Positions 26,892 to 37,000 of a stretch of 64,000 bases of DNA are shown piece by piece. The translations under genes were made by a program, and so were the position numbers. The DNA is taken from NCBI GenBank assembly GCA_036491755.1, contig DASXBJ010000031.1, positions 1 to 64,000 of the forward strand, read 5' to 3'. How positions within the stretch are numbered: position 1 is the first letter of the stretch; each line of letters opens with the position of its first letter. This DNA is from DASXBJ01 sp036491755 (GTDB lineage Bacteria > Chloroflexota > Dormibacteria > Dormibacterales > Dormibacteraceae). The notes under the pieces were generated by a model. It saw only the letters and a program-made list of their open reading frames with translations. It did no database searches and was not told where the DNA came from.

Positions 26892-27253
26892 CGCCGGTCA
26901 CTCAAACCGGGTGGCCGCGAGGGTCGGATCCGGGGTGAAATTGCCTTGGAATCATCAACGTGGCTTTGCAACTGTAAAGCGAAGTGTTATACAAAGGACG
27001 CGTAAGTGCGGCTCGGCTAGCCTGACGGGGTGGCCTCCAGATTAGTGCCGCGCGCGAACGAAAGCTACGGGCGATCTGCAAAAAACTCGCGATGTCACGG
27101 AGAGCTCAACCCCGTCCGATCGGTCTAACGTGGAGTTGGTGGCCTCGTGGGCTTTCTCAGCCAACCCTAAGGATCCGTCGAGCTACCTCAAAGAATGCGG
27201 GGGCATCCTGTGCTCACAAAACGTGATCAAGCGTCTACGGGAGGCTGACCCAG
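26892..27253 (+). other. Divergent intergenic region before the HtrA-type protease gene
   Basis: 362 bases without a credible gene, flanked by the start of the minus-strand LuxR-type regulator and the start of the plus-strand protease gene. It is less GC-rich than its surroundings and holds one good plus-strand promoter-like pair (26966-26993). The transcript would have a 5' leader of about 250 bases. I see no recognisable riboswitch fold in it. Confidence 0.5.
26966..26993 (+). promoter_or_regulatory. Sigma-70-like promoter
   Basis: TTGCAA at 26966-26971 and TATACA at 26988-26993 are separated by 16 bases and lie in a locally AT-rich stretch. The orientation fits transcription toward the HtrA-type gene at 27254. 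This is a sequence match only. Confidence 0.45.
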
Positions 27254-28582
27254 ATGTCTGAAATGGAAAACCAAGGAATCTATCGCACGGAGCCGGATGC
27301 GGCATCGCCGCAGGGCTCGCTGAGCCCGATCCAGGCCGAGTCATACGGACCCGCCGCCCAGTGGATGCCGCCCGCTCCGCCCGCTCCGCCCGCGCCTGAC
27401 AATTCGCTGTGGCACCGAATCGCGGCAGGCGTCGTGCTCGCCGCCGTCATCGCCGCCGCCGCGGGAGCCGGCGTCGGCTGGAGCCTCGCGCGCGCCATCG
27501 ACAACCGAGCGCCGGTCGCGCAGTCAAACGGTCAACCTCCGGCGTCGCAGGGCACGCAGACCGCGCAGCCCCAGAACCCCGAATCACCGATCAACCCGGC
27601 CAATCCCGGCTCGACCTCGCCCAACTCGGGCAGCCTCGACGCGGCGGCGATCGCCGCCAAGGTCGATCCAGCCCTCGTCGACATCAACACCACAGTGGGG
27701 ACCAGCCAGGCGGCCGGGACGGGTCAGATCATCTCGTCATCGGGCGAGGTGCTCACCAACAACCATGTCATCGACGGGTCGTCCACGATCCAGGTGACCG
27801 TGGTCAACACCGGCCGCTCGTACAGCGCGCACGTCATCGCCGACGACCCGACCGCCGACATCGCAGTCATCCAGATGGAGGGCGCCTCGGGCCTCCCGAC
27901 GATCTCCTTCGGAAGCTCGTCGGCACTGACGGTGGGTCAGCCCGTCGTGGCAATCGGCAACGCGCTGGGCAACGGTGGCAAGCCGCAGGCCACCGCCGGC
28001 AGCGTGACCGCACTCGACCAGACCATCACCGCCAGCGAGGGTGGCGGCAAATCCGAGCAGCTCAACGGCATGGTCCAGACTGACGCGACCATCTGGCCCG
28101 GCGACTCCGGCGGCCCGCTGGTCAACGCCTCGGGACAGGTCGTCGCGATGATCACGGCCGGTGAGGCTCAGGGATTCCGCTCCACCTCCTCGAACGTGGC
28201 GTACGCCATTCCGTCGGCCACCATCCTCACGGTGGTCAATGAAATCCGGGCCGGCCAGTCGAACCCCGCCATCACCTACGGCCAGGTCGGGTACATCGGC
28301 GTTGCGGCGCGCACCCTCGACCCCCAGGTGGCCGCGCAGCTCGGGCTCAGCGTGACCTCGGGCGCGCTGGTGGAATCGGTGGTCCCCGGCGGGGCCGCCG
28401 CGAATGCGGGCATCAGCCCGCAGTCGGTGATCACCAACGTTGGCGGATCCACCGTGGCGAGCATCGACGACCTGGGGACCGCGGTCCGGGCGCACAAGCC
28501 TGGGGACAGGGTTTCTGTGACCTGGGTCGACCAGAGCGGTACGCACACCTCGACCGTGACGCTCGGCGGGGTCAACGGCTAG
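27254..28582 (+). CDS. Membrane-anchored HtrA/DegP-like serine protease with PDZ domain
   Basis: 442 residues: a Pro/Ala-rich cytoplasmic tail, one membrane anchor (about residues 57-82), a low-complexity Gln/Pro/Asn linker, then a trypsin-like domain. The catalytic triad is His in LTNNHVIDG, Asp in DDPTADIAVIQ and Ser in WPGDSGGPLV. A C-terminal PDZ domain includes YIGVAARTLDPQVA and GGAAANAGI. It degrades or refolds damaged envelope proteins. The ATG has GGGAGG upstream (around 27239). Actinobacterial and Chloroflexota HtrA proteins share this layout. Confidence 0.93.
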   Translation: MSEMENQGIYRTEPDAASPQGSLSPIQAESYGPAAQWMPPAPPAPPAPDNSLWHRIAAGVVLAAVIAAAAGAGVGWSLARAIDNRAPVAQSNGQPPASQGTQTAQPQNPESPINPANPGSTSPNSGSLDAAAIAAKVDPALVDINTTVGTSQAAGTGQIISSSGEVLTNNHVIDGSSTIQVTVVNTGRSYSAHVIADDPTADIAVIQMEGASGLPTISFGSSSALTVGQPVVAIGNALGNGGKPQATAGSVTALDQTITASEGGGKSEQLNGMVQTDATIWPGDSGGPLVNASGQVVAMITAGEAQGFRSTSSNVAYAIPSATILTVVNEIRAGQSNPAITYGQVGYIGVAARTLDPQVAAQLGLSVTSGALVESVVPGGAAANAGISPQSVITNVGGSTVASIDDLGTAVRAHKPGDRVSVTWVDQSGTHTSTVTLGGVNG

Positions 28583-28640
28583 GGGCCGCGCCTCGCGAAG
28601 CTTCCTGTCACAAAGCCGGCTTGCGCGGTGCTTAGCTTAG

Positions 28641-29555
28641 GTGGCCACCGCGCAGCCGGCGATCCGCACCCTCGCGCTGTCCAAGGCGTATGGGAAGCGC
28701 CTGGCCGTCGACCGCCTCGACCTGCAGATCGATCGCTCCGAGCTCTTCGGCTTCCTGGGTCCGAACGGCGCCGGCAAGACCACCACGATCCGGATGGCCC
28801 TTGGACTCATCACGCCGACCGCGGGCTCGGTCGAGATCCTCGGCCACGAGGTCCGCGCGCACCGCTCGGAGGTGCTCCCCAGGGTCGGCGCGCTCGTCGA
28901 GTCGCCGGCGCTGTACGGCTACATGTCGGGTCGGGACAACCTGCGAGCAATCGGTGACGTGCTGGGCGGCGTGCCCGAAAGGCGCATCGACGAGGTGCTC
29001 GAGATCGTCGCCCTCAAAGGCCGCGACCGCGACCGCGTGAGAACCTACTCGATGGGCATGAAGCAGCGATTGGGCCTCGGCATCGCGCTGCTCAACGACC
29101 CCGATCTTTTGATCCTCGACGAGCCGGCGAACGGGCTCGATCCGGCGGGCATCGTCGAGATGCGCGACCTGCTCCGCGACCTTTCAGCGCAGGGCAAGAC
29201 CGTTTTCATCTCCAGCCACGTCCTCACCGAGGTGCAGCAGATCTGTACGCGAGTGGCGATCATCAACCACGGCAAGCTCATCAAGGTCGCGCCAGTGCAT
29301 GAGCTGCTGCAATCGTCCGGCGAGTTCGCTGTCAAGGTCGACTCGCCGGCCGACCTGGTCGCGGTTCTCCGGCGGCAGCCGTGGGGCGCCGAGGCGCGCG
29401 TCGAGGATGGGGTTGTGGTCACCAAGGCGCCGGAAGGCAAGGGCCGCAACCTGATCAGGTTCCTGGTCGAGAACGGCCAGATGCCCGACTCGGTGAGCGA
29501 GCGCCAGCAGGACCTCGAGGACATCTTCCTGAGTCTCACCGGAGGCGATCGGTGA
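28641..29555 (+). CDS. ABC transporter ATP-binding protein (ABC-2 exporter type)
   Basis: 304 residues. Walker A is GPNGAGKTTTIRMAL, the signature motif is TYSMGMKQRLGLG, and Walker B is DLLILDEPANGLDP. A C-terminal extension is typical of BcrA/CcmA-like drug or lipid exporters. GTG start at 28641. The last codons overlap the permease gene (GTGA at 29552-29555), so they form a pair. The substrate cannot be inferred. Confidence 0.92.
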   Translation: MATAQPAIRTLALSKAYGKRLAVDRLDLQIDRSELFGFLGPNGAGKTTTIRMALGLITPTAGSVEILGHEVRAHRSEVLPRVGALVESPALYGYMSGRDNLRAIGDVLGGVPERRIDEVLEIVALKGRDRDRVRTYSMGMKQRLGLGIALLNDPDLLILDEPANGLDPAGIVEMRDLLRDLSAQGKTVFISSHVLTEVQQICTRVAIINHGKLIKVAPVHELLQSSGEFAVKVDSPADLVAVLRRQPWGAEARVEDGVVVTKAPEGKGRNLIRFLVENGQMPDSVSERQQDLEDIFLSLTGGDR

Positions 29556-30433
29556 GCATGGTCGCGGCCCGACCTCGTTTCTTCGGCATTGTCAAAGGCG
29601 AGGCGGTCAAGCTCTCGCGGCAGCTCAGCATCTGGCTGATGCTCGCGGGCTCGCTGATCTTGCTGGCGGTCATCGTCCTCGGGATCACGAGCTCCGACAG
29701 CGTGCGCCGCCAGCTGACGCTCGATCCGACAGGCTTTTTCTTCAACGCCCGCGACATCTTTGGCACGATCTTCCAGATCGGATCGGGCATCTTCATTCTG
29801 ATCGTCGGCTCGCGACTCTTCGCGATGGAATACTCGTCAGGCACGATCCGGATCATCTACGCGCGCGGCACTGGGCGCTTTCGCTTCCTGCTGGCGAAGA
29901 TGCTCACCATGGCCGTCGTCGGCGCCGTGCTGCTGGCCGGCTATCTGATCGTGGCCGGCTCGATGATCGCGATCCTGGTCGACAGCTGGGCAGGCGGCCT
30001 GGGCCCGATCCAGCACCTGCCCAGCGAGTTCTGGCACGACCTCGGCTACTGGGCGCTGGTCCAGGGCATGAGCATGTCGATCGCGATCCTCATGGCCGCC
30101 GCGGCGACTGCCATCGGGCGCTCCCTGGCATTTGCGATGGCGGCCTCGCTGGCGTTCTTTCCGGTCGACAACTTCGTCACGATCCTGCTCGCTCTCGGGG
30201 CTCGGATCACGCGCCAGGACCATCCCTGGCTGGACATCACCCGATACCTCCTGGGGCCCAACCTGAACGTCGTCCTTGGTCTGATCGAGCCCGGCCACCA
30301 TGCCCGGCCCGCCTTCGCCGCGCCGCTTCTGCCGGTCGACGGGACGCATGCGCTGACCGTGATCGGGCTGTACGGCCTGGCGTTCGCGGTGATCGCCGTC
30401 ATGCGCACCCTGCGTTCAGACGTCCTGGAGTAG
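29552..30433 (+). CDS. ABC-2 type transporter permease
   Basis: 293 residues with about six membrane segments, including SIWLMLAGSLILLAVIVLGI near the N-terminus and LTVIGLYGLAFAVIAVM at the end. The EYSSGTIRIIYARGTGRFRF loop is the usual coupling helix region of ABC-2 permeases (compare 'E...GT....l'). The GTG at 29552 overlaps the ATPase stop and has GGAGG six bases upstream; an ATG six bases further in is an alternative. It works with the preceding ATPase. Confidence 0.88.
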   Translation: MSMVAARPRFFGIVKGEAVKLSRQLSIWLMLAGSLILLAVIVLGITSSDSVRRQLTLDPTGFFFNARDIFGTIFQIGSGIFILIVGSRLFAMEYSSGTIRIIYARGTGRFRFLLAKMLTMAVVGAVLLAGYLIVAGSMIAILVDSWAGGLGPIQHLPSEFWHDLGYWALVQGMSMSIAILMAAAATAIGRSLAFAMAASLAFFPVDNFVTILLALGARITRQDHPWLDITRYLLGPNLNVVLGLIEPGHHARPAFAAPLLPVDGTHALTVIGLYGLAFAVIAVMRTLRSDVLE

Positions 30434-30481
30434 GGCGCCAACAGAACACCGCCCGCGCGGGATCGGTATCCTTGACGGGTT

Positions 30482-30655
30482 GTGCGCATAGTCGTCAAGG
30501 ATCCCGAGGAGTTCGAGCAGGCCCTTCGGGAGTTCCGCCGCAAGGTGCAGGAGCAGGGGCTCGTGCGCGAGATGCGGCGGCGTGCGCACTATGTGCCGCC
30601 CGCGGAGGCTCGCAAGATCAAGAGCCTGCGCGCCCGGCGCCGCCGAACGAGGTAG
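30482..30655 (+). CDS. rpsU: Small ribosomal subunit protein bS21
   Basis: A 57-codon gene: GTG start, an MRIVVKDPEEFEQALREFRR opening, a highly basic body and an LRARRRRTR tail. Length, charge and the 'E..E.ALr.Frrkv' pattern are those of bS21, which binds the 30S platform near the anti-Shine-Dalgarno end of 16S rRNA. It lies between the ABC permease and the 5S rRNA gene. Confidence 0.85.
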   Translation: MRIVVKDPEEFEQALREFRRKVQEQGLVREMRRRAHYVPPAEARKIKSLRARRRRTR

Positions 30656-30706
30656 GTCCCAACCTCCAATCCGCGCATCGTCAGCCGGCTTGGCCCGTGA
30701 TCTCGG

Positions 30707-30712
30707 TATAAT
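30707..30712 (+). promoter_or_regulatory. -10 element of the 5S rRNA promoter
   Basis: A perfect TATAAT lies seven bases before the predicted 5' end of 5S rRNA, the right distance for initiation at the mature end or just before it. No good -35 hexamer stands out at 16-18 bases upstream. Confidence 0.55.
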
Positions 30713-30719
30713 TCCCCTC

Positions 30720-30837
30720 GTTCGGTGACCATGGCGGAGGGGAGACACCCGTTCCCATTCCGAACACGGTAGTTAAGCCCTCCAGCGCCGATGGTACTGT
30801 CGGGGTAACCCGATGGGAGAGTAGGTCGTTGCCGAGC
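30720..30837 (+). rRNA. rrf: 5S ribosomal RNA
   Basis: About 118 bases with the conserved 5S core CCCATTCCGAACACGG and the loop E/helix IV region ending GGGAGAGTAGG. The 5' end (GTTCGGTGAC) pairs with the 3' end (GTTGCCGAGC) to close helix I. No 16S or 23S gene is adjacent: the upstream neighbour is rpsU and the downstream one an opposing flippase. This 5S gene is therefore separate from an rrn operon, with its own -10 and terminator. Confidence 0.95.
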
Positions 30838-30842
30838 GTTTT

Positions 30843-30880
30843 AATAAGTCCCGCGGGCCGCAAGGTCCACGGGGCTTATT
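30843..30880 (+). terminator. Intrinsic terminator after 5S rRNA, possibly bidirectional
   Basis: AATAAGTCCC (30843-30852) pairs with GGGGCTTATT (30871-30880) as a ten-pair stem with one G-T pair. It is followed on the plus strand by TTATTTGCTTT and on the minus strand by TTATTAAAAC. It lies between the 5S gene and the end of the opposing flippase gene and could serve both. Confidence 0.7.
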
Positions 30881-30884
30881 TGCT

Positions 30885-32174
30885 TTAGAGCGCCGGCTGC
30901 TCGTCGGCCACGCTGTCGGCATGCAGCGTCGGCAGCAGCAGGTAGCAGCGCACGCTCAGGAGCACGAGCAGGCCCAGCAGGGCGACGAGCACGTCCAGCA
31001 CGACCTGGCCCACGTGCGCGTGGAACAGGAAGATCAGCACCCCTTCCACCACGACCCCCAGCGCCAGGATCGGCATGAACACCTTGTCGTGCACCGCCAT
31101 GAAGAACTGGACCAGCAGGTTGTCGAGCGACAGCGCGAGGCCGATGAGGCCGACAGGCACGACATATGGGATGGCGTCGCTGAAGCCGGACCCGAACAGG
31201 ACGTAGACGACCAGCCACGGCACCGCGGCGAAGACGACCAGCGCGCCGGCCCCGAGGGCGGTCAGGATGCCGGCGGACGCCAGCAGGAGCCGGCCCGGGT
31301 GCTGCTCCTTGGCCACCGCTTCCACGACGCGCGGGAACAGGACCTGGCTGACGCTGATGGTCAGGAAGTAAAGGATCGTCCCGATCTTGTTGAGCCCGCC
31401 GTAGATCCCGCCATCGTGGCTGCTCAGGTAATGCTCCGCGAGGATCACGTCCTGGTTGTAGAGGATCTGCACCCCGATGATGCCGGCCGCCGCGGTCAAC
31501 GAGAAACCCGCCATCACTCGCAGGCGAACCCGTGCGGCGCTCCGGCGAAAATGGTCGCGCAGAGAGTACAGGCCGAGGAAAAAGCAAACCGACAGACCGA
31601 TGAAGACGGCCGCCATCGCGCCCGACACCGCGTACCCGGCGCGCAGCAAGGCGAAGACCAGCGTCACCCTCACGATCGCCTCGAGCGACAGGTTGATCGA
31701 CAGGGCTGGAAACCTCTGCAAGCCTTGGAGGATGCCTCGAGGGATCGCCACCTGCCAGACCAGGGCGATCGAGAAACCGAGAATGAGAACGGGGATGGGC
31801 GATCCAAGGTGCTCGAACGCAGCCACCGGCCTCGCGAACAGTGCAGTCAGCAGCACAGCGGCAAGGCACGGGATGGTGATCAGGCGGACCGTGCGGCCCA
31901 GGAGCGAACGCACGCCCGCATCGGCGCGAGCGACCAGGTGGGCGGTGTAGCGCGCCAGGACCACGATCAGGATCAGAGCGGGTGCGGTGCCCACGGCGTA
32001 GACGGCGATGAGGAACGCGACCTGCCCGTAGGTGGCGGGCCCCAGGACCCGTCCGGCGATCGCGTGGTAGACGAATCCGCCGATCCCGGCGACCAGCCCG
32101 CCGGCGAACAGCACCGCGTTCTGGCGGATCAGCCGGTTCTGCCTCAGCTGAGCCATGCGGCGACCGAGACCCAT
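30885..32174 (-). CDS. Polysaccharide/lipid flippase of the MOP superfamily (Wzx/MurJ-like)
   Basis: About 429 residues from the ATG at 32174 (an ATG at 32156 is also possible), with some twelve hydrophobic segments spread over the chain. The opening LIRQNAVLFAGGLVAGIGGFVY and the repeated 'GpatYG' and 'NLLVQFFMAVHDK' type motifs fit O-antigen or teichoic-acid flippases that move lipid-linked glycans across the membrane. It is divergent from a GT2 glycosyltransferase (32264), so both probably belong to envelope polysaccharide synthesis. Confidence 0.8.
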   Translation of the reverse strand: MGLGRRMAQLRQNRLIRQNAVLFAGGLVAGIGGFVYHAIAGRVLGPATYGQVAFLIAVYAVGTAPALILIVVLARYTAHLVARADAGVRSLLGRTVRLITIPCLAAVLLTALFARPVAAFEHLGSPIPVLILGFSIALVWQVAIPRGILQGLQRFPALSINLSLEAIVRVTLVFALLRAGYAVSGAMAAVFIGLSVCFFLGLYSLRDHFRRSAARVRLRVMAGFSLTAAAGIIGVQILYNQDVILAEHYLSSHDGGIYGGLNKIGTILYFLTISVSQVLFPRVVEAVAKEQHPGRLLLASAGILTALGAGALVVFAAVPWLVVYVLFGSGFSDAIPYVVPVGLIGLALSLDNLLVQFFMAVHDKVFMPILALGVVVEGVLIFLFHAHVGQVVLDVLVALLGLLVLLSVRCYLLLPTLHADSVADEQPAL

Positions 32175-32263
32175 CCGCGCCCCGGTCTCCACTCCGGGGC
32201 ATTGTAGTTGTGCGTCCCTGGGACGGCGCGTCCGGCGGCGCCGGCCGGGGATAATCAATTCGG

Positions 32264-33157
32264 ATGCCTGAACCCGCCAAGCCGATCGTCTCTGCTCTGG
32301 TCGTGAGCCACAACGCCAAAGACCGGCTCCTGCAGTCGCTGCACGCCTTCTTCTCCAGCGCCGACGTTCCGGTCGAGGCCGTCGTGGTGGACAACGACTC
32401 GTCCGACGGCTCGGCTGCGGCGGTCACGGACGAGCTCCCGCAGGTCACCGTCCTCGCGCAGCCGAAGAACCTGGGGTATGGGCGGGCCGCCAATATCGGG
32501 CTCGAGCGCTGCCAGGGCCGGTTCGTGCTGCTGCTGAGCCCGGATGTGACAGTCGATCCGCAGTGCGTGGGCCGGCTGGCCGACTTCCTGCTGACGCGAC
32601 CCGACGCGGGCGCCGTCGGACCGCGCGTGGTGTTGCCGAAGGGCCGCCTCGACCCCGATGCCCGCCGCTCGTTCCCGATCCCTAGCACCCTTTTCTACCG
32701 GACGGTGGGCTTGGACAGGCTGTTTCCGAAGAGCCCGCGTTTCGGCCGCTACAACATGGGCCACGTTCCGGAAACCGACGTTCACGAGATGGACGCCGGC
32801 ACGGGCGCCTGCCTGATGCTCCGGCGCGCGGCTCTTGACCGCGTCGGCTTTTTCGACCCGCGGTACTTCATGTCGGGCGAGGACGTCGACCTCTGCTACC
32901 GCTTGAAGCTGGGCGGCTGGAAAGTGTTCTACCTGCCGTCGGCGACAGCGACCCATCACGTGCCGCAGATCAGCGTGGAGGAGAGCAGGCGGCGGCAGTA
33001 CGAGCGCCATCGCGCCATGTGGACCTACCACTACAAGCATCACTCCGAGGACGTCTCCGCCTTCGGCAACGGATTGGTGTGGGCGCAGATCTGGGGTCGC
33101 TACGCCGCCGAACGACTGAGGGACACCATCAAGAAGCCCAACCGTCAACCTGGTTAA
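32264..33157 (+). CDS. GT2-family glycosyltransferase
   Basis: 297 residues of GT-A fold. It opens with VSALVVSHNAKDRLLQSL, has the nucleotide-binding VVVDNDSSDGSA, and the region LGYGRAANIGLE, GACLMLRRAALDRVGFFDPR and SGEDVDLCYRL contains the usual metal and acceptor-site acidic residues. This resembles rhamnosyl- or WbbL-like transferases that extend lipid-linked glycans. The stop is two bases from the next gene (HtpX). Confidence 0.88.
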   Translation: MPEPAKPIVSALVVSHNAKDRLLQSLHAFFSSADVPVEAVVVDNDSSDGSAAAVTDELPQVTVLAQPKNLGYGRAANIGLERCQGRFVLLLSPDVTVDPQCVGRLADFLLTRPDAGAVGPRVVLPKGRLDPDARRSFPIPSTLFYRTVGLDRLFPKSPRFGRYNMGHVPETDVHEMDAGTGACLMLRRAALDRVGFFDPRYFMSGEDVDLCYRLKLGGWKVFYLPSATATHHVPQISVEESRRRQYERHRAMWTYHYKHHSEDVSAFGNGLVWAQIWGRYAAERLRDTIKKPNRQPG

Positions 33158-33159
33158 CC

Positions 33160-34059
33160 GTGTACCACCAGATCGCGCGCAACAAGCGCAAGAGCGTGTT
33201 CATCATCATCGGCTTTCTCGCCATCTGGGTGCTCGCCGGACTGCTCATCGGGTATCTCGGATACGGCTCCGGCGGAGCCATCGCGGGCGCCGTCCTCCTC
33301 CTGCTCCTCGGCATCGGCGCGGCGTTGTTCTCGTACTATTTCGGCGCTTCGACGGTTCTGGCGGCGGCGGGCGCGCGGGAAGCGGACCCGGGCCAGTTTC
33401 AGCCGCTCTACAACATCGTCCAGACGCTTGCCATCGGCGACGGTGTTCCCATGCCGAAGGTCTATGTCATCGATGACCCCAGTCCGAACGCGTTCGCGAC
33501 GGGCCGCGACCCCAACCACGCGGCGGTGACCGTCACAACGGGACTCCTGCAGATGATGAACCGCGAGGAGCTCGAGGGCGTCCTCGCCCACGAGATGAGC
33601 CACATCAAGAATTTCGACGTGCGGCTTCTGCTCGTGGTCACGACGATGATCGGGCTCGCCGCGCTCATCGCGAGCATGTACTGGAATGGCGCATGGCGGA
33701 TTCGCAGCCGCGACGAACGAGCGGTGCTGGTCGTCTTCGCAATCGGGATCATCTTCACGGTCATCGCTTTCCTGGTCGGACCCCTGATGCAGCTCGCCCT
33801 GTCCCGCCAGCGCGAATCTCTAGCCGACGTCAGCGGGGTGGAGCTCACTCGCAATCCCGTGGGCCTGATCAGCGCGTTGAAGAAGATCGCCCAGAACGAC
33901 AAGCCGCCCGAGAAGTTCAACCATGCCGTGGCGGCGATGATGATCGACAATCCGACGGAGCATCACGGCAGCTTTTTCAACCACCTGTTCGACACGCACC
34001 CGCCGATCGAGGAACGGATCGCGGCCCTCGAGAAGATCGCCAGCGTCCAGCAAACCTGA
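33160..34059 (+). CDS. htpX: HtpX-family membrane zinc metalloprotease
   Basis: 299 residues with GTG start. Two N-terminal membrane segments are followed by the zinc-binding AHEMSHIKN (HExxH), a membrane hairpin, and the third-ligand region RQRESLADVSGVELTRNP. The end carries the FDTHPPIEERIAALEK motif typical of HtpX. It degrades misfolded membrane proteins under stress. It directly follows the glycosyltransferase gene, so read-through transcription is likely although functions differ. Confidence 0.92.
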   Translation: MYHQIARNKRKSVFIIIGFLAIWVLAGLLIGYLGYGSGGAIAGAVLLLLLGIGAALFSYYFGASTVLAAAGAREADPGQFQPLYNIVQTLAIGDGVPMPKVYVIDDPSPNAFATGRDPNHAAVTVTTGLLQMMNREELEGVLAHEMSHIKNFDVRLLLVVTTMIGLAALIASMYWNGAWRIRSRDERAVLVVFAIGIIFTVIAFLVGPLMQLALSRQRESLADVSGVELTRNPVGLISALKKIAQNDKPPEKFNHAVAAMMIDNPTEHHGSFFNHLFDTHPPIEERIAALEKIASVQQT

Positions 34060-34077
34060 CGTCCTAGGAGCTCGGTG

Positions 34078-37000
34078 ATGCTCGATCGGAGACAGCCTTC
34101 GTACTTGCGGCAGGAGGCCATGTCCCCCTTGCTGGCCAAGCTGCTCCACGTGAGGCGCACGGAGCTCAACCGCACGCTGCAGGTGGCCGGCTTCGCGATC
34201 GTCCTCGGTTGGGCGATGTACACAGCGTTCAGCGCGGCCCAGTCGATCTTCCTCAACAAGGCGGGGCCACAGGCCTACCCGCTCTTCTTCATCATCCTGG
34301 CGGTCGCGGTCTGGCCGATGGTCGTGCTCCAGGGCGCGGTGACGCGGCGCTTCGGCGTGGGTCGGGCGTTCCGCATCACCCTGGTCGCGAATGCGGTCGC
34401 CGCGGTGGGGGTCTACATCGCTTACGCCTTGCACGAGGACGCGACCGTCGCCTTCGCCGCCTACGTCGTGTATTCAGTCGCGTTCGAGCTCGTGATGCTG
34501 CACTTCTGGAGCTTCGTGGGCCAGCACTTCAACCTGCTGGAGGGCAAGCGAGTCTTCCCGGTCATCGCGGCCGGGTCGAGCATCGGCTACATCCTGGCCG
34601 GCCTCACGACGACGCTGGTCGCCGTCTACGCCACCGAGCCGCTGATCTTCGTTTGGTCGTTCGGCTCGGCTGTGAGCGCGATGATGTCGGTCGGGCTCGA
34701 GCGCACTCTATTCCGGCCGGCATTCGTCGACGAGGTCGACGAGTTCCTCGCCGACCACGTCGCGGAGCGGAACCGCCACGGGGTCGTCGCGGTCCTGAAG
34801 GGAGCGCTCAGCTACGCCACTCGGAACCGGCTGGTCCTCGCGCTGCTCCTGCTGGCGCTGGTCACGCAGGTGGCGAGCCGTGTCGGCGATTACCTGGTCG
34901 CGGTCATCTTCGTCGGGGCGACTCACAACAACCTCCAGGCGCTCACCATCCTGATTGGCAACGCCTGGCTCGCGAGCTATGTCGTGCAGCTGGTGGTGAG
35001 CCTCTTCGTCACGCCCTGGGTCCTCGACAAGCTGGGCGTGAAGAACGCGATCACGCTCCTTCCAGTGTTCACCTTGATCGGGTTCGCCGCGGTCGCGATC
35101 AACCCGATGCTCGCCACCGCCCTCGTGCTGTTCATCGTTCGCAACGGCCTGCAGACGGGGTTGGACGATCCCGCCCAGACCGTCCTCGGAGCGGCGCTGC
35201 CCGCCCAGGTCGGGCCGAGGTTGAAGCTCCTGCTCGAGAACGCTGTGCTTCCCGGCTCGGCCGTGGTGAGCGGTCTGCTCCTCCTGCTGGCGCAGCGCGC
35301 CATCATCGCCAGCGTCGAGGTTCTGGCGTTGCTAGGACTGGTCGTCGCGATCCTTTTCATCGTCGCCGCGATCCGGGTTCGCGGCCTCTATGTCGATGCG
35401 ATCTACCAGCGGCTCCGCACGCACGCCCTGAGCCTGGCTGACTTCACCCAGGCGCTCGGGCGCCCGAACACGCTGCAGATCGCCGAGCTTCAGGGCTATA
35501 TCCGCGGCGCGGACGACAAGGCGCGGCAGTTTGCGGCTGCCGCTCTCGGCAAGGCGTCGCCTGACACGTTCACCGCCATGCTCCCCGAGCTGCTGGCCTC
35601 GCCCGACCCGGTCGTGCGCCGGCTCGCCTACCAGCTCGCCCCGCCGGATCGGGTGTCGGCCGAGCAGCTGGACGCGGCCCGGCTGGACCCGGACGGCTGG
35701 GTGCGGGCCGCCGCGGTGGTCGCGGGGTTGCTGAGCAAGGAGCGCTGGGGGCCGGCCGATGACGTGATGCGCGACCTGCGGCACTCCGACGACGCGGAGC
35801 AGCGGTCCGCTGCGGTCTGGGCGGCCGCGCTCATCGGCGCCCCGGACGCCATTCGCGAGGCGCTGGGCGACCCATCGCCCAGGGTCCGCATGGAGGCGCT
35901 GCGCAGCTTCGCCAAGCTCAAGGGCGAGGTCGCCGGGATCGCGGAGGCCCTCATCGCGCGACTTCGCGACGCGGACGTTGAGGTGAGGCGGGAGGCCCTC
36001 CGCCAGGCGCTGCGCTGGACGCCTTCGCCGGAGCATGCGCAGGTTTACGCCGAGGCGCTCGCCGACGGGCTTGCGAGCGGCGACCGAGACGTGCGGCGAC
36101 TGGCCGCCGAGGCCATGGCTGCGCAGTCACCGGACGCGCTGCTGCTGACGCTGCCGCTCCTCATCGCGCGCGATGAGACGTCGGTCGCCACCGTTGAGGC
36201 CCTGGTCCGAAGCGGGCGGCCAGAGCTTTTTCGACGGGCGCGCGCCCATCTAGAAGAGCAGCTCGCGGGCGCCGTTGCGCTGGCACGGCTGTCAGCTCGA
36301 GTCGGCGGCGCGGTGCGGCGGATGGATGGTGACGAGGCGGCCGGCTATGCCCTGTTGCGAATCGGGCTCGACGATCACGTGAGCAACGCGGTCGACTCCG
36401 GGCTGGCCGCGATGCGCGCCCTGCACGGTAAGCGGGGCTTTGCAACGGTCGAGCGAGGGCTTCACTCGGATCTGTCGAGCACGCGGGTGGAGGCGCTGGA
36501 AACATTGATAAACTTCGGCCCGGGCTGGCTTGCCGGACCGCTTGCGCAGCTCCTCGAGCCAGAGTCGTTCGACCCTGTCGTGGCGCGTGCTCTGTCGCGT
36601 GCCGAGCTCGAGTCGCTGGCAAATCACCCCGACAAATGGGTCCGAGAGACGGCGCAGGCCGCGTCGAACGGACTCGATGAACACATGAAAGAACTCATCG
36701 CGCTGAAGCGGGTGCCTCTCTTCAGCACGCTTACCCTGGAGCAGCTGGCGAGCATCGACCGCCTGATGGTGACGCGGCGCTACGCCAAAGGCGAGCCCAT
36801 CTTCCGCAAGGGCGACGTCGGGGCCGAGCTCTACGTGGTGATCGAGGGCGAGATCCGCATCCACCTCGACCACGACGGCCACCAGGTGACGCTGGCGACG
36901 CTCGGGATCGGCAAGGTGGTCGGGGAGATGTCGGTCTTCGACGAGCAGCCGAGGTCCGCCGCCGCCCAGGCGAACGCCGATACGACCGTGCGGGTGCTCC

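Noticed and set aside
27360..27400. Short 9-base tandem repeat encoding Pro-Ala-Pro
   Set aside because: Low-complexity linker coding in the HtrA-type gene, common in high-GC genomes and not a separate element.
30921..32207. A 428-codon plus-strand frame opposite the flippase
   Set aside because: The predicted protein is His/Gln/Asp-rich without any domain, while the minus strand encodes a clear multi-helix flippase.
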